Source of the DNA: Chryseobacterium sp. OSA05B
GTDB taxonomy: Bacteria; Bacteroidota; Bacteroidia; Flavobacteriales; Weeksellaceae
Assembly: GCF_019970065.1 (NCBI RefSeq)
Contig: NZ_JAHXYH010000006.1
Span: 1-64,000 of the forward strand
Length of the DNA stretch: 64,000 nt
Direction of reading: 5' to 3'
In this document: positions 52,060-59,800 of the stretch, piece by piece
Position numbering within the stretch: position 1 is the stretch's first letter
Layout of the letters: each line of letters begins with the position of its first letter
Position numbers and translations under genes: made by a program
The notes under the pieces: model-generated
Database searches by the model: none
Told to the model about the DNA's origin: nothing
Seen by the model: the letters and a program-made list of their open reading frames with translations, nothing else

Positions 52060-53581
52060 GGGTGTTGATCATTTGTTTCAGACGATCGTCTATCGTTTCT
52101 TTTCCGAGAATTTCCGCACAGGTATTGAATGCGCCTATCGTTACACCCAGAATTCCATGCATATTCACAGACTGTCCGGTAAGGAACAGGTTATCGGTCT
52201 TTGTGCGGGGCGAAACCATTGTTTTTAACGGGTTATCCGAATTTTTCATGTATCCGTACATATTTCCTTCAAAACTGCCTATATAGTCCCTATAAGACAG
52301 CGGCGATGAAGTATAGATGCTTTTTATGGAATGTCTCAGGTTTGGAATTTTATTTTCTAAGGCCGAGATCATTTTTTCCGCCTTTTCAAGCTTGAACTGT
52401 TCGTACTTTAATCCTCTTTCATGCTCTTCTGCAACGGTATTGATGGTTTTCTCCCAAGATTTAACCTCATCGAAATCCATATAAGAAATTGCGGTAAGGC
52501 TTTCCGCATAATCCGGATGATGCTTTGATTGTGTAGAGGAAAGCATATAGGTTTCCGGCCAGCTTTCTTTGCAGTAACGGAATGCATTCCACACCATTTC
52601 TTCCGATGAATAGTGGTAAATATTGTAATTAAAATTTGGGAAAGAATGCGGTTTTAATACCAGATAGACGCTGAAGCATGAGGAAACAGGCTCCCAGCTC
52701 ATGACTCTGTTGGAAAAGGATTTTCTCAATCGGTCTTCCCCCATCAGTTTCATGGCAGAACGAATTTCTATGTTTGAAATGAATTTTTTCGCTGCATATT
52801 CCTTTCCATCCTTCGTTTTTACTGAAGACAGAACATTATTTTCATTAAAGATAAATTCCGAAACTTCGGAATGCTTGTGAACTTCGGCTCCATACTGGCG
52901 AAGTTTTTTAATCAGAAGTTTGGTAATCTGGCTTCCTCCTTTGACACATTTATAGGCACTCTGAATGTAGGAATTCACTGTAAGGGCATGAACGTAGAAC
53001 GGTATATGTTCCGAATCACCGCCATATAAAAAATTGGACCCGAGCAATACGGCCTGCAGCTTTTTATCCTGAGTCACGGACTCTATGAATCTTTTGGTAT
53101 TGAGGTGAAGAATTTCTTCATTATAACTGTCTTTTCCTATGACCTGATATCTCGGAAACTGTGCACAGACATACTGGATCTCTTCGCAATAGCTTTCCAG
53201 ATTTTGTTTTTCGTTGGGGAAATATGCGGCGAGCTGTTCAACAAAGTTTTCATAGCCCTGCGCATGAGGATATTCTATGCTTTCTTCACCAAAAGAAATT
53301 CTATCGTAGCCATCTTCATTCATCTTATGAAGTTCCAGATCATCCATAATCTCAAGATAGGAAAAGAAACGGTGAAGATTCTGTCCTTTTGAAAGGCCTC
53401 CAAGGTAATGAACTCCGGTATCGAAGATCAGTTTGTCCCGCGAGAATGTCTGCAGATTTCCGCCATACTGGTTATTTTTTTCCAGGACACAGACTTTCAG
53501 ACCTTCTTTCGCCAAAATTAGAGCCGAAACAAGACCTCCCAATCCGCTACCGATTACAAGTATGTCGTATTCTTTTTTCAA
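52046..53581 (-). CDS. CrtI-like (phytoene desaturase/retinol saturase-type) oxidoreductase
   Basis: A 511-residue FAD enzyme with the Rossmann motif DILVIGSGLGGLVSALILAKEGLKVCVLEKN, a substrate domain with VLGS- and YGGDSEH-type segments, and a C-terminal FAD-binding motif (DNLFLTGQSVNMHGILGVTIGAF). Carotenoid desaturase relatives occur in flexirubin clusters. No carotenoid genes are near, so it may desaturate or oxidise the polyene or the resorcinol tail. It overlaps the C45 gene by 14 bases, giving a coupled pair. Confidence 0.87.
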   Translation of the reverse strand: MKKEYDILVIGSGLGGLVSALILAKEGLKVCVLEKNNQYGGNLQTFSRDKLIFDTGVHYLGGLSKGQNLHRFFSYLEIMDDLELHKMNEDGYDRISFGEESIEYPHAQGYENFVEQLAAYFPNEKQNLESYCEEIQYVCAQFPRYQVIGKDSYNEEILHLNTKRFIESVTQDKKLQAVLLGSNFLYGGDSEHIPFYVHALTVNSYIQSAYKCVKGGSQITKLLIKKLRQYGAEVHKHSEVSEFIFNENNVLSSVKTKDGKEYAAKKFISNIEIRSAMKLMGEDRLRKSFSNRVMSWEPVSSCFSVYLVLKPHSFPNFNYNIYHYSSEEMVWNAFRYCKESWPETYMLSSTQSKHHPDYAESLTAISYMDFDEVKSWEKTINTVAEEHERGLKYEQFKLEKAEKMISALENKIPNLRHSIKSIYTSSPLSYRDYIGSFEGNMYGYMKNSDNPLKTMVSPRTKTDNLFLTGQSVNMHGILGVTIGAFNTCAEILGKETIDDRLKQMINTHENK

Positions 53582-53736
53582 AAGGAGAAAAGATGTGTTT
53601 TTATTTCAAAAATTAAGAAATCCAGTGATTAAAAAAATAATAGATGAACCCGAATGAAAGGTTCAACGCTCCAATTTCTGAATTTATTTAACGATTTGAG
53701 TTTATTAATTAGTTTTCAGGGATAAAATTAGAAAAA

Positions 53737-54621
53737 TTAATCAATATCATCCCAAAAATCGAAATAATTGAACCATTGAAGGGAATATTTTCTGATCATA
53801 GATTCCAGATTCTGGACATAAGAATTGAGAAGTCCCTGAGAATCACGGTTTTTAATATTTTGTGCTACCCTTGCGTACAAATGGTAATGAAGATTTTTTT
53901 CTTTCATTACATATACATAGACAACGGGAACGCCAAGACGGGAAGCAATAAGGAAAGGACCGGCCGGAAATTTAGCACTTTTTCCCAGCAGATCGGCTTC
54001 AAGATATTTTGAACCTTCGAAATAACGGTCTCCGGTAAAGCAGATCAGTTCATTATTTGACAAAGCCTGATTGATCTCAAAAATATGGGACATATCTTCT
54101 TTGACATAGATGAATTTGATATTGCTCTGTTTTACGGCAACGCTTTCAAGATATTCTTTAATGACCGTCACTTCCTGATCTGTAGTCACCAGATTGATCT
54201 GACAGTCGAAATCGATATCAGCAAAGAAATGTTCTGCAATTTCAAAGTTTCCAATGTGAGCACTGATAAGCACCCCGCCTTTTTTTTCGGCCAAAAGATT
54301 CTTAAGATTTTCTACACCATCAAATTCATAGGTGTATTTTTCCCTTAAACCGGCAGAAATTGCTGTTTTATCAATTAAAACTTTTCCAAAAGTAAAATAG
54401 CTTTTAAAGACACAGGCTTTTGATCTCCAGTAGCCGTAATTCAGTCTTTTCTGAAAATAATAAAAGATGTAGCGATTGCTCTTTTTTAAGAATAAAAAGT
54501 AATAGGAAGCTACGAAATAGAGTACAACATATGAACTCCGGATCCCGATATTTCTAATACACCAGACGAATATTTTATATCCCAGTATGGTTCCTTTAGA
54601 TTTACCTTTCCACTTGTTCAT
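53737..54621 (-). CDS. LpxL/HtrB-like lipid acyltransferase
   Basis: A 294-residue membrane-associated acyltransferase. It has one N-terminal membrane segment (about residues 22-50) and the motif GVLISAHIGNFEIAEHF, in which His and Glu replace the usual H-x(4)-D/E pair. Later GDRYFEGS matches the acyl-binding block. LpxL/HtrB enzymes acylate lipid A from ACP; the homologues in aryl polyene and flexirubin clusters are thought to attach acyl or aryl chains. This is another candidate for the ester-forming step. Confidence 0.83.
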   Translation of the reverse strand: MNKWKGKSKGTILGYKIFVWCIRNIGIRSSYVVLYFVASYYFLFLKKSNRYIFYYFQKRLNYGYWRSKACVFKSYFTFGKVLIDKTAISAGLREKYTYEFDGVENLKNLLAEKKGGVLISAHIGNFEIAEHFFADIDFDCQINLVTTDQEVTVIKEYLESVAVKQSNIKFIYVKEDMSHIFEINQALSNNELICFTGDRYFEGSKYLEADLLGKSAKFPAGPFLIASRLGVPVVYVYVMKEKNLHYHLYARVAQNIKNRDSQGLLNSYVQNLESMIRKYSLQWFNYFDFWDDID

Positions 54622-54716
54622 ATTTCAATTTACCAATTTATCAATATACCAGTGTAACAATATTTCTTCTGAAGTTATTGTTACACTGGTACATTGTTTT
54701 ATCGTTACATTATTAA
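54622..54716. repeat. Palindrome-type intergenic element, copy 3 (E3)
   Basis: A perfect 16-base inverted repeat (TACCAGTGTAACAATA at 54,647-54,662 and its complement at 54,676-54,691) encloses 13 bases; imperfect pairing extends outward to about 54,630 and 54,713. The loop region contains TTTC and GAAG. It shares ACTGGTACATTG with copies 1 and 2, and AACAATATTTC-NNN-TGAAG with copy 4. Confidence 0.8.
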
Positions 54717-54739
54717 AAAGAATAAAGTTCAATCGATAG

Positions 54740-54994
54740 TTATGCGTTTTTTTCAGCGATCTTCTGCTCAATCGTAGTATAGAAATCGTCAAACGTGACC
54801 ATTTTTTTAAAATCCGCCTCACCTAATTTCACTCCGAAATTAGATTCAATCACTACGACCATATCAATATAGTCCAGACTGTCCAGTCCAAGCGTCTTTT
54901 TCAGGTTGGCGTCATTACTGATCTCATCGCCGTCTACCTCGAATTCGTTTACTAAGAAATCATTAACGATGTCAACAATTTTTTCCCTTTCCAT
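54740..54994 (-). CDS. Second acyl carrier protein
   Basis: An 84-residue ACP with the attachment motif LGLDSLDYIDMVV and Ser at about residue 39. The start is ATG at 54,994, 4 bases after the KS stop; an upstream TTG at 55,006 overlaps the KS gene and is less likely. Two ACPs in separate blocks suggest separate acyl lines, for example one for the polyene and one for the resorcinol chains, or starter and extender roles. Confidence 0.9.
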   Translation of the reverse strand: MEREKIVDIVNDFLVNEFEVDGDEISNDANLKKTLGLDSLDYIDMVVVIESNFGVKLGEADFKKMVTFDDFYTTIEQKIAEKNA

Positions 54995-54998
54995 GTTT

Positions 54999-56219
54999 TT
55001 AATCAAATTTTTTAACTATTAATGCAGAGTTGGTTCCCCCAAATCCGAAAGAATTCGACAAAAATACGTCAATTTTTTGAGTTTTCGTTTTTGAGACCAA
55101 ATTTATCTTTTTCGCCTCATCGTCAGGGTTTTCCAGATTGATGTTCGGTGCAACGAAATCATTCTGCATCATCAAAATGGAGTAAACAACTTCACTTGCC
55201 CCTGCCATCCAGCATTCATGACCGGTCATGGACTTGGTAGAACTTACTGGAATTTCGCTTCCGAAGATCTCGTGAATGGCTTTGGCTTCATTGGCATCTC
55301 CGATAGGTGTGGAAGTCGCATGAGCGTTGATATAATCGATATCTTCTACTTTTAATCCTGATTGTTTAAGCGCTCTTTGCATCGCTAAAGCAGGACCATC
55401 CACATTCGGTGTTGAAATATGTCCGCCGTTTGATGAAAAGCCGTATCCTACAATTTCGGCAAGAATGGTAGCTCCTCTTTTCTGGGCAGATTCTAAACTT
55501 TCCACCACAAGACTGGCTGCACCTCCACTTGGAATCAGTCCGTCTCTTCCGGAATCAAAAGGTCTTGATGCTTTGGTAGGTTCATCTTCTCTCACAGAAA
55601 AAACGCCCAGCCCGTCAAAGCTTGCCATTGAATATTTGTTCGTTTCCTGAGCACCGCCGCAGATAATCATATCCTGAAAACCATTACTGATCATCATATG
55701 CGCCAGTCCCAAAGAATGCGAGCCGCTGGCACACGCTGCACTGATGGTAAGATTGATTCCTTTCAGTTTAAAAATAGTAGAAAGGTTCATGGTTACTGTA
55801 GAATTCATTGATTTAAAGATCGCTCCGGATCCCATCAATGTTGTATCTTTTTTTTCTCTGGCAATATCGATAGATTCTACAACCGCCTGAGAAACACTGT
55901 CGTTTCCGTATAGAATCCCAACTTCATGGCTGTCCAGGAAATCCTGGTCTAAACCTGCCTGTTTAAGTGCATCGCTGGTAGCAAGATAAGCATATTCGCT
56001 TTCCTCACCCATGCTTACACGCTGGCGTCTGTTGAGTAGATTTTTAAGATCCGGTTTCGGGACTACACCTGTAAGGCCTGATCTGAATCCGAATTCTTTT
56101 CTTTCCTGTACTAAAGCAATACCGGATTTTCCTTGATATAGGGATTCTTTGACTTCTTCCAAAGAGGTCCCGATGCAAGAATAAATTCCCATTCCGGTAA
56201 TTACAACCCTATTTTCCAT
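54999..56219 (-). CDS. Beta-ketoacyl synthase (FabF-like), block 3
   Basis: A 406-residue condensing enzyme with a full triad: Cys163 in SAACASGSHSL, a His in NAHATSTPIGD and a His in MTGHECWMAGA. It is the third ketosynthase with a full catalytic triad in the locus, aside from DarB. It sits between FabG and the second ACP, so one short assembly line (KS, KR, ACP) is laid out on the minus strand. It may make the first condensation on the coumaroyl starter or build the alkyl chains for DarB; sequence does not decide. Confidence 0.91.
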   Translation of the reverse strand: MENRVVITGMGIYSCIGTSLEEVKESLYQGKSGIALVQERKEFGFRSGLTGVVPKPDLKNLLNRRQRVSMGEESEYAYLATSDALKQAGLDQDFLDSHEVGILYGNDSVSQAVVESIDIAREKKDTTLMGSGAIFKSMNSTVTMNLSTIFKLKGINLTISAACASGSHSLGLAHMMISNGFQDMIICGGAQETNKYSMASFDGLGVFSVREDEPTKASRPFDSGRDGLIPSGGAASLVVESLESAQKRGATILAEIVGYGFSSNGGHISTPNVDGPALAMQRALKQSGLKVEDIDYINAHATSTPIGDANEAKAIHEIFGSEIPVSSTKSMTGHECWMAGASEVVYSILMMQNDFVAPNINLENPDDEAKKINLVSKTKTQKIDVFLSNSFGFGGTNSALIVKKFD

Positions 56220-56232
56220 GTCTTTATATTTG

Positions 56233-56307
56233 AATGTAACAATGTATCAGTATAGCAATGTAACAATATTTCGGATGAAGGTTGTTACATTGCTATATTG
56301 TTACATT
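56233..56307. repeat. Palindrome-type intergenic element, copy 4 (E4)
   Basis: A perfect 16-base inverted repeat (TATAGCAATGTAACAA at 56,251-56,266 with its complement at 56,282-56,297), with 15 bases between. AATGTAACAAT and ATTGTTACATT lie just outside. The central segment TATTTCGGATGAAGG resembles the loop of copy 3. It lies between the KS gene and fabG. Confidence 0.8.
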
Positions 56308-56319
56308 ATTTTTTTATTG

Positions 56320-57051
56320 TTAAGAGTAAATTCCTCCGTTGATGTTCACTATTTCTCCGGTAATGTATGACGCTTTTCTTGAGGCTAAAAACGCAACCAG
56401 ATCTGCTACTTCTTCCGCTTCTCCAAACCTGTTGGCAGGGATCATCGCTTTAAGTTCGTCTTCATTGAAGTCCTGAGTCATATCTGTTCTGATAAATCCC
56501 GGAGCTACTGCATTGACCGTGATATTTCTTTTCGCCACCTCCTGAGCCAAAGCTTTTGTAGCACCTACCAAAGCTCCTTTTGCTGCAGAATAATTGGTCT
56601 GTCCAGCCGTCCCTTTTACTCCGGAAACAGAAACCATATTGATGATTCTTCCATATTTATTGCGCAGAAGTTTCTGGATAAAGAAATTGGTTACGTTGAA
56701 AAAGCCGTTCAGGCTTGTGTTGATGACACTGTTCCAGTCTTCACTCTGCATCCACATGAACAAACCGTCTCTTGTGATGCCGGCATTATTTACGATCACC
56801 TCAACGATGGCATCAGGGTTGCCTTCCTGCCATTGGGCCAAAACATTCAGGCTTTCTTCTGCATTCGCTACGTCAAATTTAAGGAGCTCTCCTGTAGCCC
56901 CCAACTCCTGTACTTTAGTTAAAGTTTCCTTGGCTGCAGTATCGTTTGAGGTATAATTAATTAAAATATGATAATTTTTTTCTTCTGCCAGTTTGAGACA
57001 AATTGCCCTTCCAATTCCTCTGGATCCGCCTGTTATAATTGCACATTTCAT
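56320..57051 (-). CDS. 3-oxoacyl-ACP reductase (FabG-like)
   Basis: A 243-residue short-chain dehydrogenase. It has TGGSRGIGRAICLKLAE (NADPH loop), NNAGITRDGLFMW, SVSGVKGTAGQTNYSAAKGALV (Ser-Tyr-Lys), and the typical C-terminal VNAVAPGFIRTDMT and YITGEIVNINGGIYS. It reduces beta-keto groups on ACP. It is the only ketoreductase in the window, so it probably serves the polyene cycle. Its start is 19 bases after the WG-repeat gene stop. Confidence 0.93.
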   Translation of the reverse strand: MKCAIITGGSRGIGRAICLKLAEEKNYHILINYTSNDTAAKETLTKVQELGATGELLKFDVANAEESLNVLAQWQEGNPDAIVEVIVNNAGITRDGLFMWMQSEDWNSVINTSLNGFFNVTNFFIQKLLRNKYGRIINMVSVSGVKGTAGQTNYSAAKGALVGATKALAQEVAKRNITVNAVAPGFIRTDMTQDFNEDELKAMIPANRFGEAEEVADLVAFLASRKASYITGEIVNINGGIYS

Positions 57052-57069
57052 GTCTTAGTGTTAGTTTTT

Positions 57070-58176
57070 TTAATTTTGAAAAAGCTCTGCATTATAGAAC
57101 CATTTATCGCCAAGCAGGTTTCCGGATGTATCGATGAATCCCCATTTTCCGCCTTTTTTCACTCTTGATACGCCCTGGTTGAATCCTTTATTTTTTTCTC
57201 CGAAGCCAAAACTTGCAGAGATTTCGTATCCCATCGGAATAACTATTTTTCCGGTATTGTCGATAAATCCCCAACCTTTTCCTCTTACCGGAGCAAGATT
57301 GTCACTGCTGAAAACTTCTGCATCGCTATACTGTGGCTCTATCACAAAGTTTCCTGTGGGATCAATATATCCCCATTTATTTTTCAGACAAACCGGAGCT
57401 AAGTTTTGACTAAAGCTTCTCGCCTTCTCAAATTGCGGTTCGATAGTCCATTTTCCCGTTTTATCTACGAAACCGATTTTGCCATTTTTTCTGGCATGAG
57501 TCATCGGCTGATTATCGAAATCCCAAATTTTATCAACTCCGTCGATTACTTTAAAGTCTTTGCCATCAACAAGCCCAAAGGATTTGTCTTTTTGTGCCCA
57601 GGTAATTCCGTCTGAATATTCTCCAAGATCGTCATACTCAAAAGGAACAATGGTTTCGCCTTTTGTATTGAGAATTCCCCATTTGCTGTTTTTAGAAGCT
57701 CTTGCAAAACCGTTCTGAAAAGGTTTAATCACGTCATATTCTTCACGAATGATTACTTTTCCGGCTGTATTGAATGCTCCGATTTTATTGTTAATTTTAA
57801 AAAAAGCTAAACCTTCATTAAAATCATATAACTTTTCTGAAGAAGGCATCGTCAGTTTTTCACCTTTTTTATTGATGTACATCCATGCTCCTTCTTTTTC
57901 AACGATGCAGATTCCATCATGAAATTCCCTTATATTGGTAAAAGAAGGTTCAATAACCATTTTACCGTCTTTTCCGATGAATCCCCAAAGTTGTTTTATC
58001 TTCACAGCAGCCAAGCCATCTGAGAAGTTTTTTGCCGCATCGAAAGTCGGATAAATAACATACTTCCCGGATCTATCGATATATCCTACTGTTGATTTTT
58101 CCTTCACCAAAGCTAATTCCTGGGCAAAAAGTATTTGTCCTATAGCTAACAGAGAAAAAATCAGTGCCTTTTTCAT
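57070..58176 (-). CDS. Secreted WG-repeat protein
   Basis: A 368-residue secreted protein with a signal peptide (to about residue 18) and ten WG-type repeats, each near 35 residues, reading like LWGFIGKDGKMVIEPSF, KWGYIDPTGNFVIEPQY and KWGFIDTSGN. Some have degenerate W or G. WG proteins have no agreed function and are taken to be binding or scaffold proteins. It lies in the same direction between fabG and the ammonia-lyase (gaps of 18 and 3 bases), so it probably shares their transcript. Confidence 0.85.
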   Translation of the reverse strand: MKKALIFSLLAIGQILFAQELALVKEKSTVGYIDRSGKYVIYPTFDAAKNFSDGLAAVKIKQLWGFIGKDGKMVIEPSFTNIREFHDGICIVEKEGAWMYINKKGEKLTMPSSEKLYDFNEGLAFFKINNKIGAFNTAGKVIIREEYDVIKPFQNGFARASKNSKWGILNTKGETIVPFEYDDLGEYSDGITWAQKDKSFGLVDGKDFKVIDGVDKIWDFDNQPMTHARKNGKIGFVDKTGKWTIEPQFEKARSFSQNLAPVCLKNKWGYIDPTGNFVIEPQYSDAEVFSSDNLAPVRGKGWGFIDNTGKIVIPMGYEISASFGFGEKNKGFNQGVSRVKKGGKWGFIDTSGNLLGDKWFYNAELFQN

Positions 58177-58179
58177 TTT

Positions 58180-59706
58180 TTACTTTATATTTTTAAGATA
58201 CTGCTTGACATTTTCCAGATACGGATACATTACCATATCATCTGAAAATGCAGGAATAATTTTTCTTATTTCGTCATACAGTTCTTTGGTAGAAGACGAA
58301 ACTTTATCCTGGAATCCAAGGTACTCAACAGCCTGAATAATGGTAATAGCTTCAATGGCCAATACTTCAAATGCATTCTCTATCACCTTTCTGCAGATCA
58401 CCGCTGCATTGGTTCCCATGCTTACAATATCTTGATTATCATTATTATTAGGAATACTGTGCACATACATGGAATTGGATAACATCTGGCTTTCCGCCGT
58501 AGTAGATGTTGCTGTAAACTGCACCCCCTGCATCCCGAAATTGAACCCTAATTTACCTAAATTTACAAAAGGAGGCAAAATTTCGTTGATCTTTGCATTT
58601 AAAAGGTAGTTCAACTGCCTTTCTGCCAACATCGTCAGCTTGGTAACTACGATTTTCAATTTGTCCATTTCCAATGAAATATAATCTCCGTGGAAGTTTC
58701 CACCGTGATAAACATGCTTGTCTGCTACATTGATAATCGGGTTATCATTTGCTGAATTGATCTCGTTTTCAAGAACATTCTCAGTGTATTCCAAAGTATC
58801 TAAAACAGGGCCTAAGATCTGTGGAACACATCTTAATGAATAGTATTCCTGCACTTTTTCCTTAAATACTTTTTCCTGTTCTTCGAAATGGGTATAAAGA
58901 TGGTCTTCTCTTTTTCTGATGAGCTTACTGTCTGCCAGATGAGCACGCATTCTTTCTGCCACTTTCTGCTGGCCGTAATGTTTTTTCGTCCCGTTCAAAG
59001 CTTCCGAAAGGTGGTCATCATAGGCCTGCACGATCTCATTGATCGCACATGAAAGCCTGATTGAAATATCGGTCAGCTGATTCGCTTTATAAGCATTAAC
59101 AATTCCTATCCCGGACATCACGGAAGTTCCGTTCATCAAAGCAAGTCCTTCACGAATTTCAACTTTGATAGGCTCTAATCCTTCCGCTTCAAAAACATCT
59201 TTTGTAGCTTTTCTTTCGCCATTATAGTAAACTTCCCCTTCTCCTATCAGCACCAAAGCAAGGTGGGCAAGCTGTACCAAATCTCCGCTTGCTCCCACTC
59301 CTCCGTGTTCAAAGATCAAAGGTGTAATATCTCTGTTGATCAATTCCTTAAGTAAATGAACGACAGACTGGTGAACGCCGGAATTTCCAAGTGAAAGGGT
59401 ATTAAGCCTTGCCAGCATACAGGCTTTTACTTCCTGAGCAGGCAACGGATTTCCGATTCCTGAAGAATGACTTCTGATCAGGTTATACTGAAGCTGATGG
59501 GTATCTTCATCACTGATTTTGAACTGAGCCATAGGCCCAAAACCGGTATTCACACCATATATTACTTTATTTCTCGAAAATTCCTTTAAAAACTGAAAAC
59601 TCGTCTCCACTCTATCTAAAAGTGGTGTGTCCAGTTCGATTTTTTCATTTTCAATGATAATTTTTTGAAAATCCTTCAGTTCTAAAAAGTTATTTATTTT
59701 CATCAA
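58180..59706 (-). CDS. Aromatic amino acid ammonia-lyase, probably tyrosine ammonia-lyase
   Basis: Converts an aromatic amino acid to a cinnamic acid; tyrosine would give 4-coumarate, the starter of flexirubin-type polyenes. The 508-residue product has the MIO triplet Ala139-Ser140-Gly141 in HGGVGASGDLVQ, YGVNTGFGPMAQ, RSHSSGIGNP at the substrate-selecting loop, and NDNQDIVSMGTN. From memory it is close to the characterised Flavobacterium johnsoniae tyrosine ammonia-lyase; I could not run an alignment. It starts back-to-back with the FAD enzyme gene, with a shared divergent promoter region. An ATG one codon later is possible. Confidence 0.88.
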   Translation of the reverse strand: MMKINNFLELKDFQKIIIENEKIELDTPLLDRVETSFQFLKEFSRNKVIYGVNTGFGPMAQFKISDEDTHQLQYNLIRSHSSGIGNPLPAQEVKACMLARLNTLSLGNSGVHQSVVHLLKELINRDITPLIFEHGGVGASGDLVQLAHLALVLIGEGEVYYNGERKATKDVFEAEGLEPIKVEIREGLALMNGTSVMSGIGIVNAYKANQLTDISIRLSCAINEIVQAYDDHLSEALNGTKKHYGQQKVAERMRAHLADSKLIRKREDHLYTHFEEQEKVFKEKVQEYYSLRCVPQILGPVLDTLEYTENVLENEINSANDNPIINVADKHVYHGGNFHGDYISLEMDKLKIVVTKLTMLAERQLNYLLNAKINEILPPFVNLGKLGFNFGMQGVQFTATSTTAESQMLSNSMYVHSIPNNNDNQDIVSMGTNAAVICRKVIENAFEVLAIEAITIIQAVEYLGFQDKVSSSTKELYDEIRKIIPAFSDDMVMYPYLENVKQYLKNIK

Positions 59707-59723
59707 TTAAAAGTAATAGTTGA

Positions 59724-59772
59724 TAATTTTGTAAAATATTAATTAATTGTCACTAATTTTGCGGCAAAGATA
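59724..59772. promoter_or_regulatory. Divergent promoters for ammonia-lyase and halogenase-like genes
   Basis: On the plus strand TAATTTTG occurs at 59,754-59,761 and again at 59,724-59,731; TTTTG at 59,727-59,731 could be its -33 with a 22-base spacer. On the minus strand TATCTTTG (59,765-59,772) matches TAnnTTTG for the ammonia-lyase. The two -7 elements lie only 3 bases apart on opposite strands, so the polymerases would compete. Confidence 0.5.
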
Positions 59773-59800
59773 GAAGTTATTATTAAAATAAAAAATCAAG

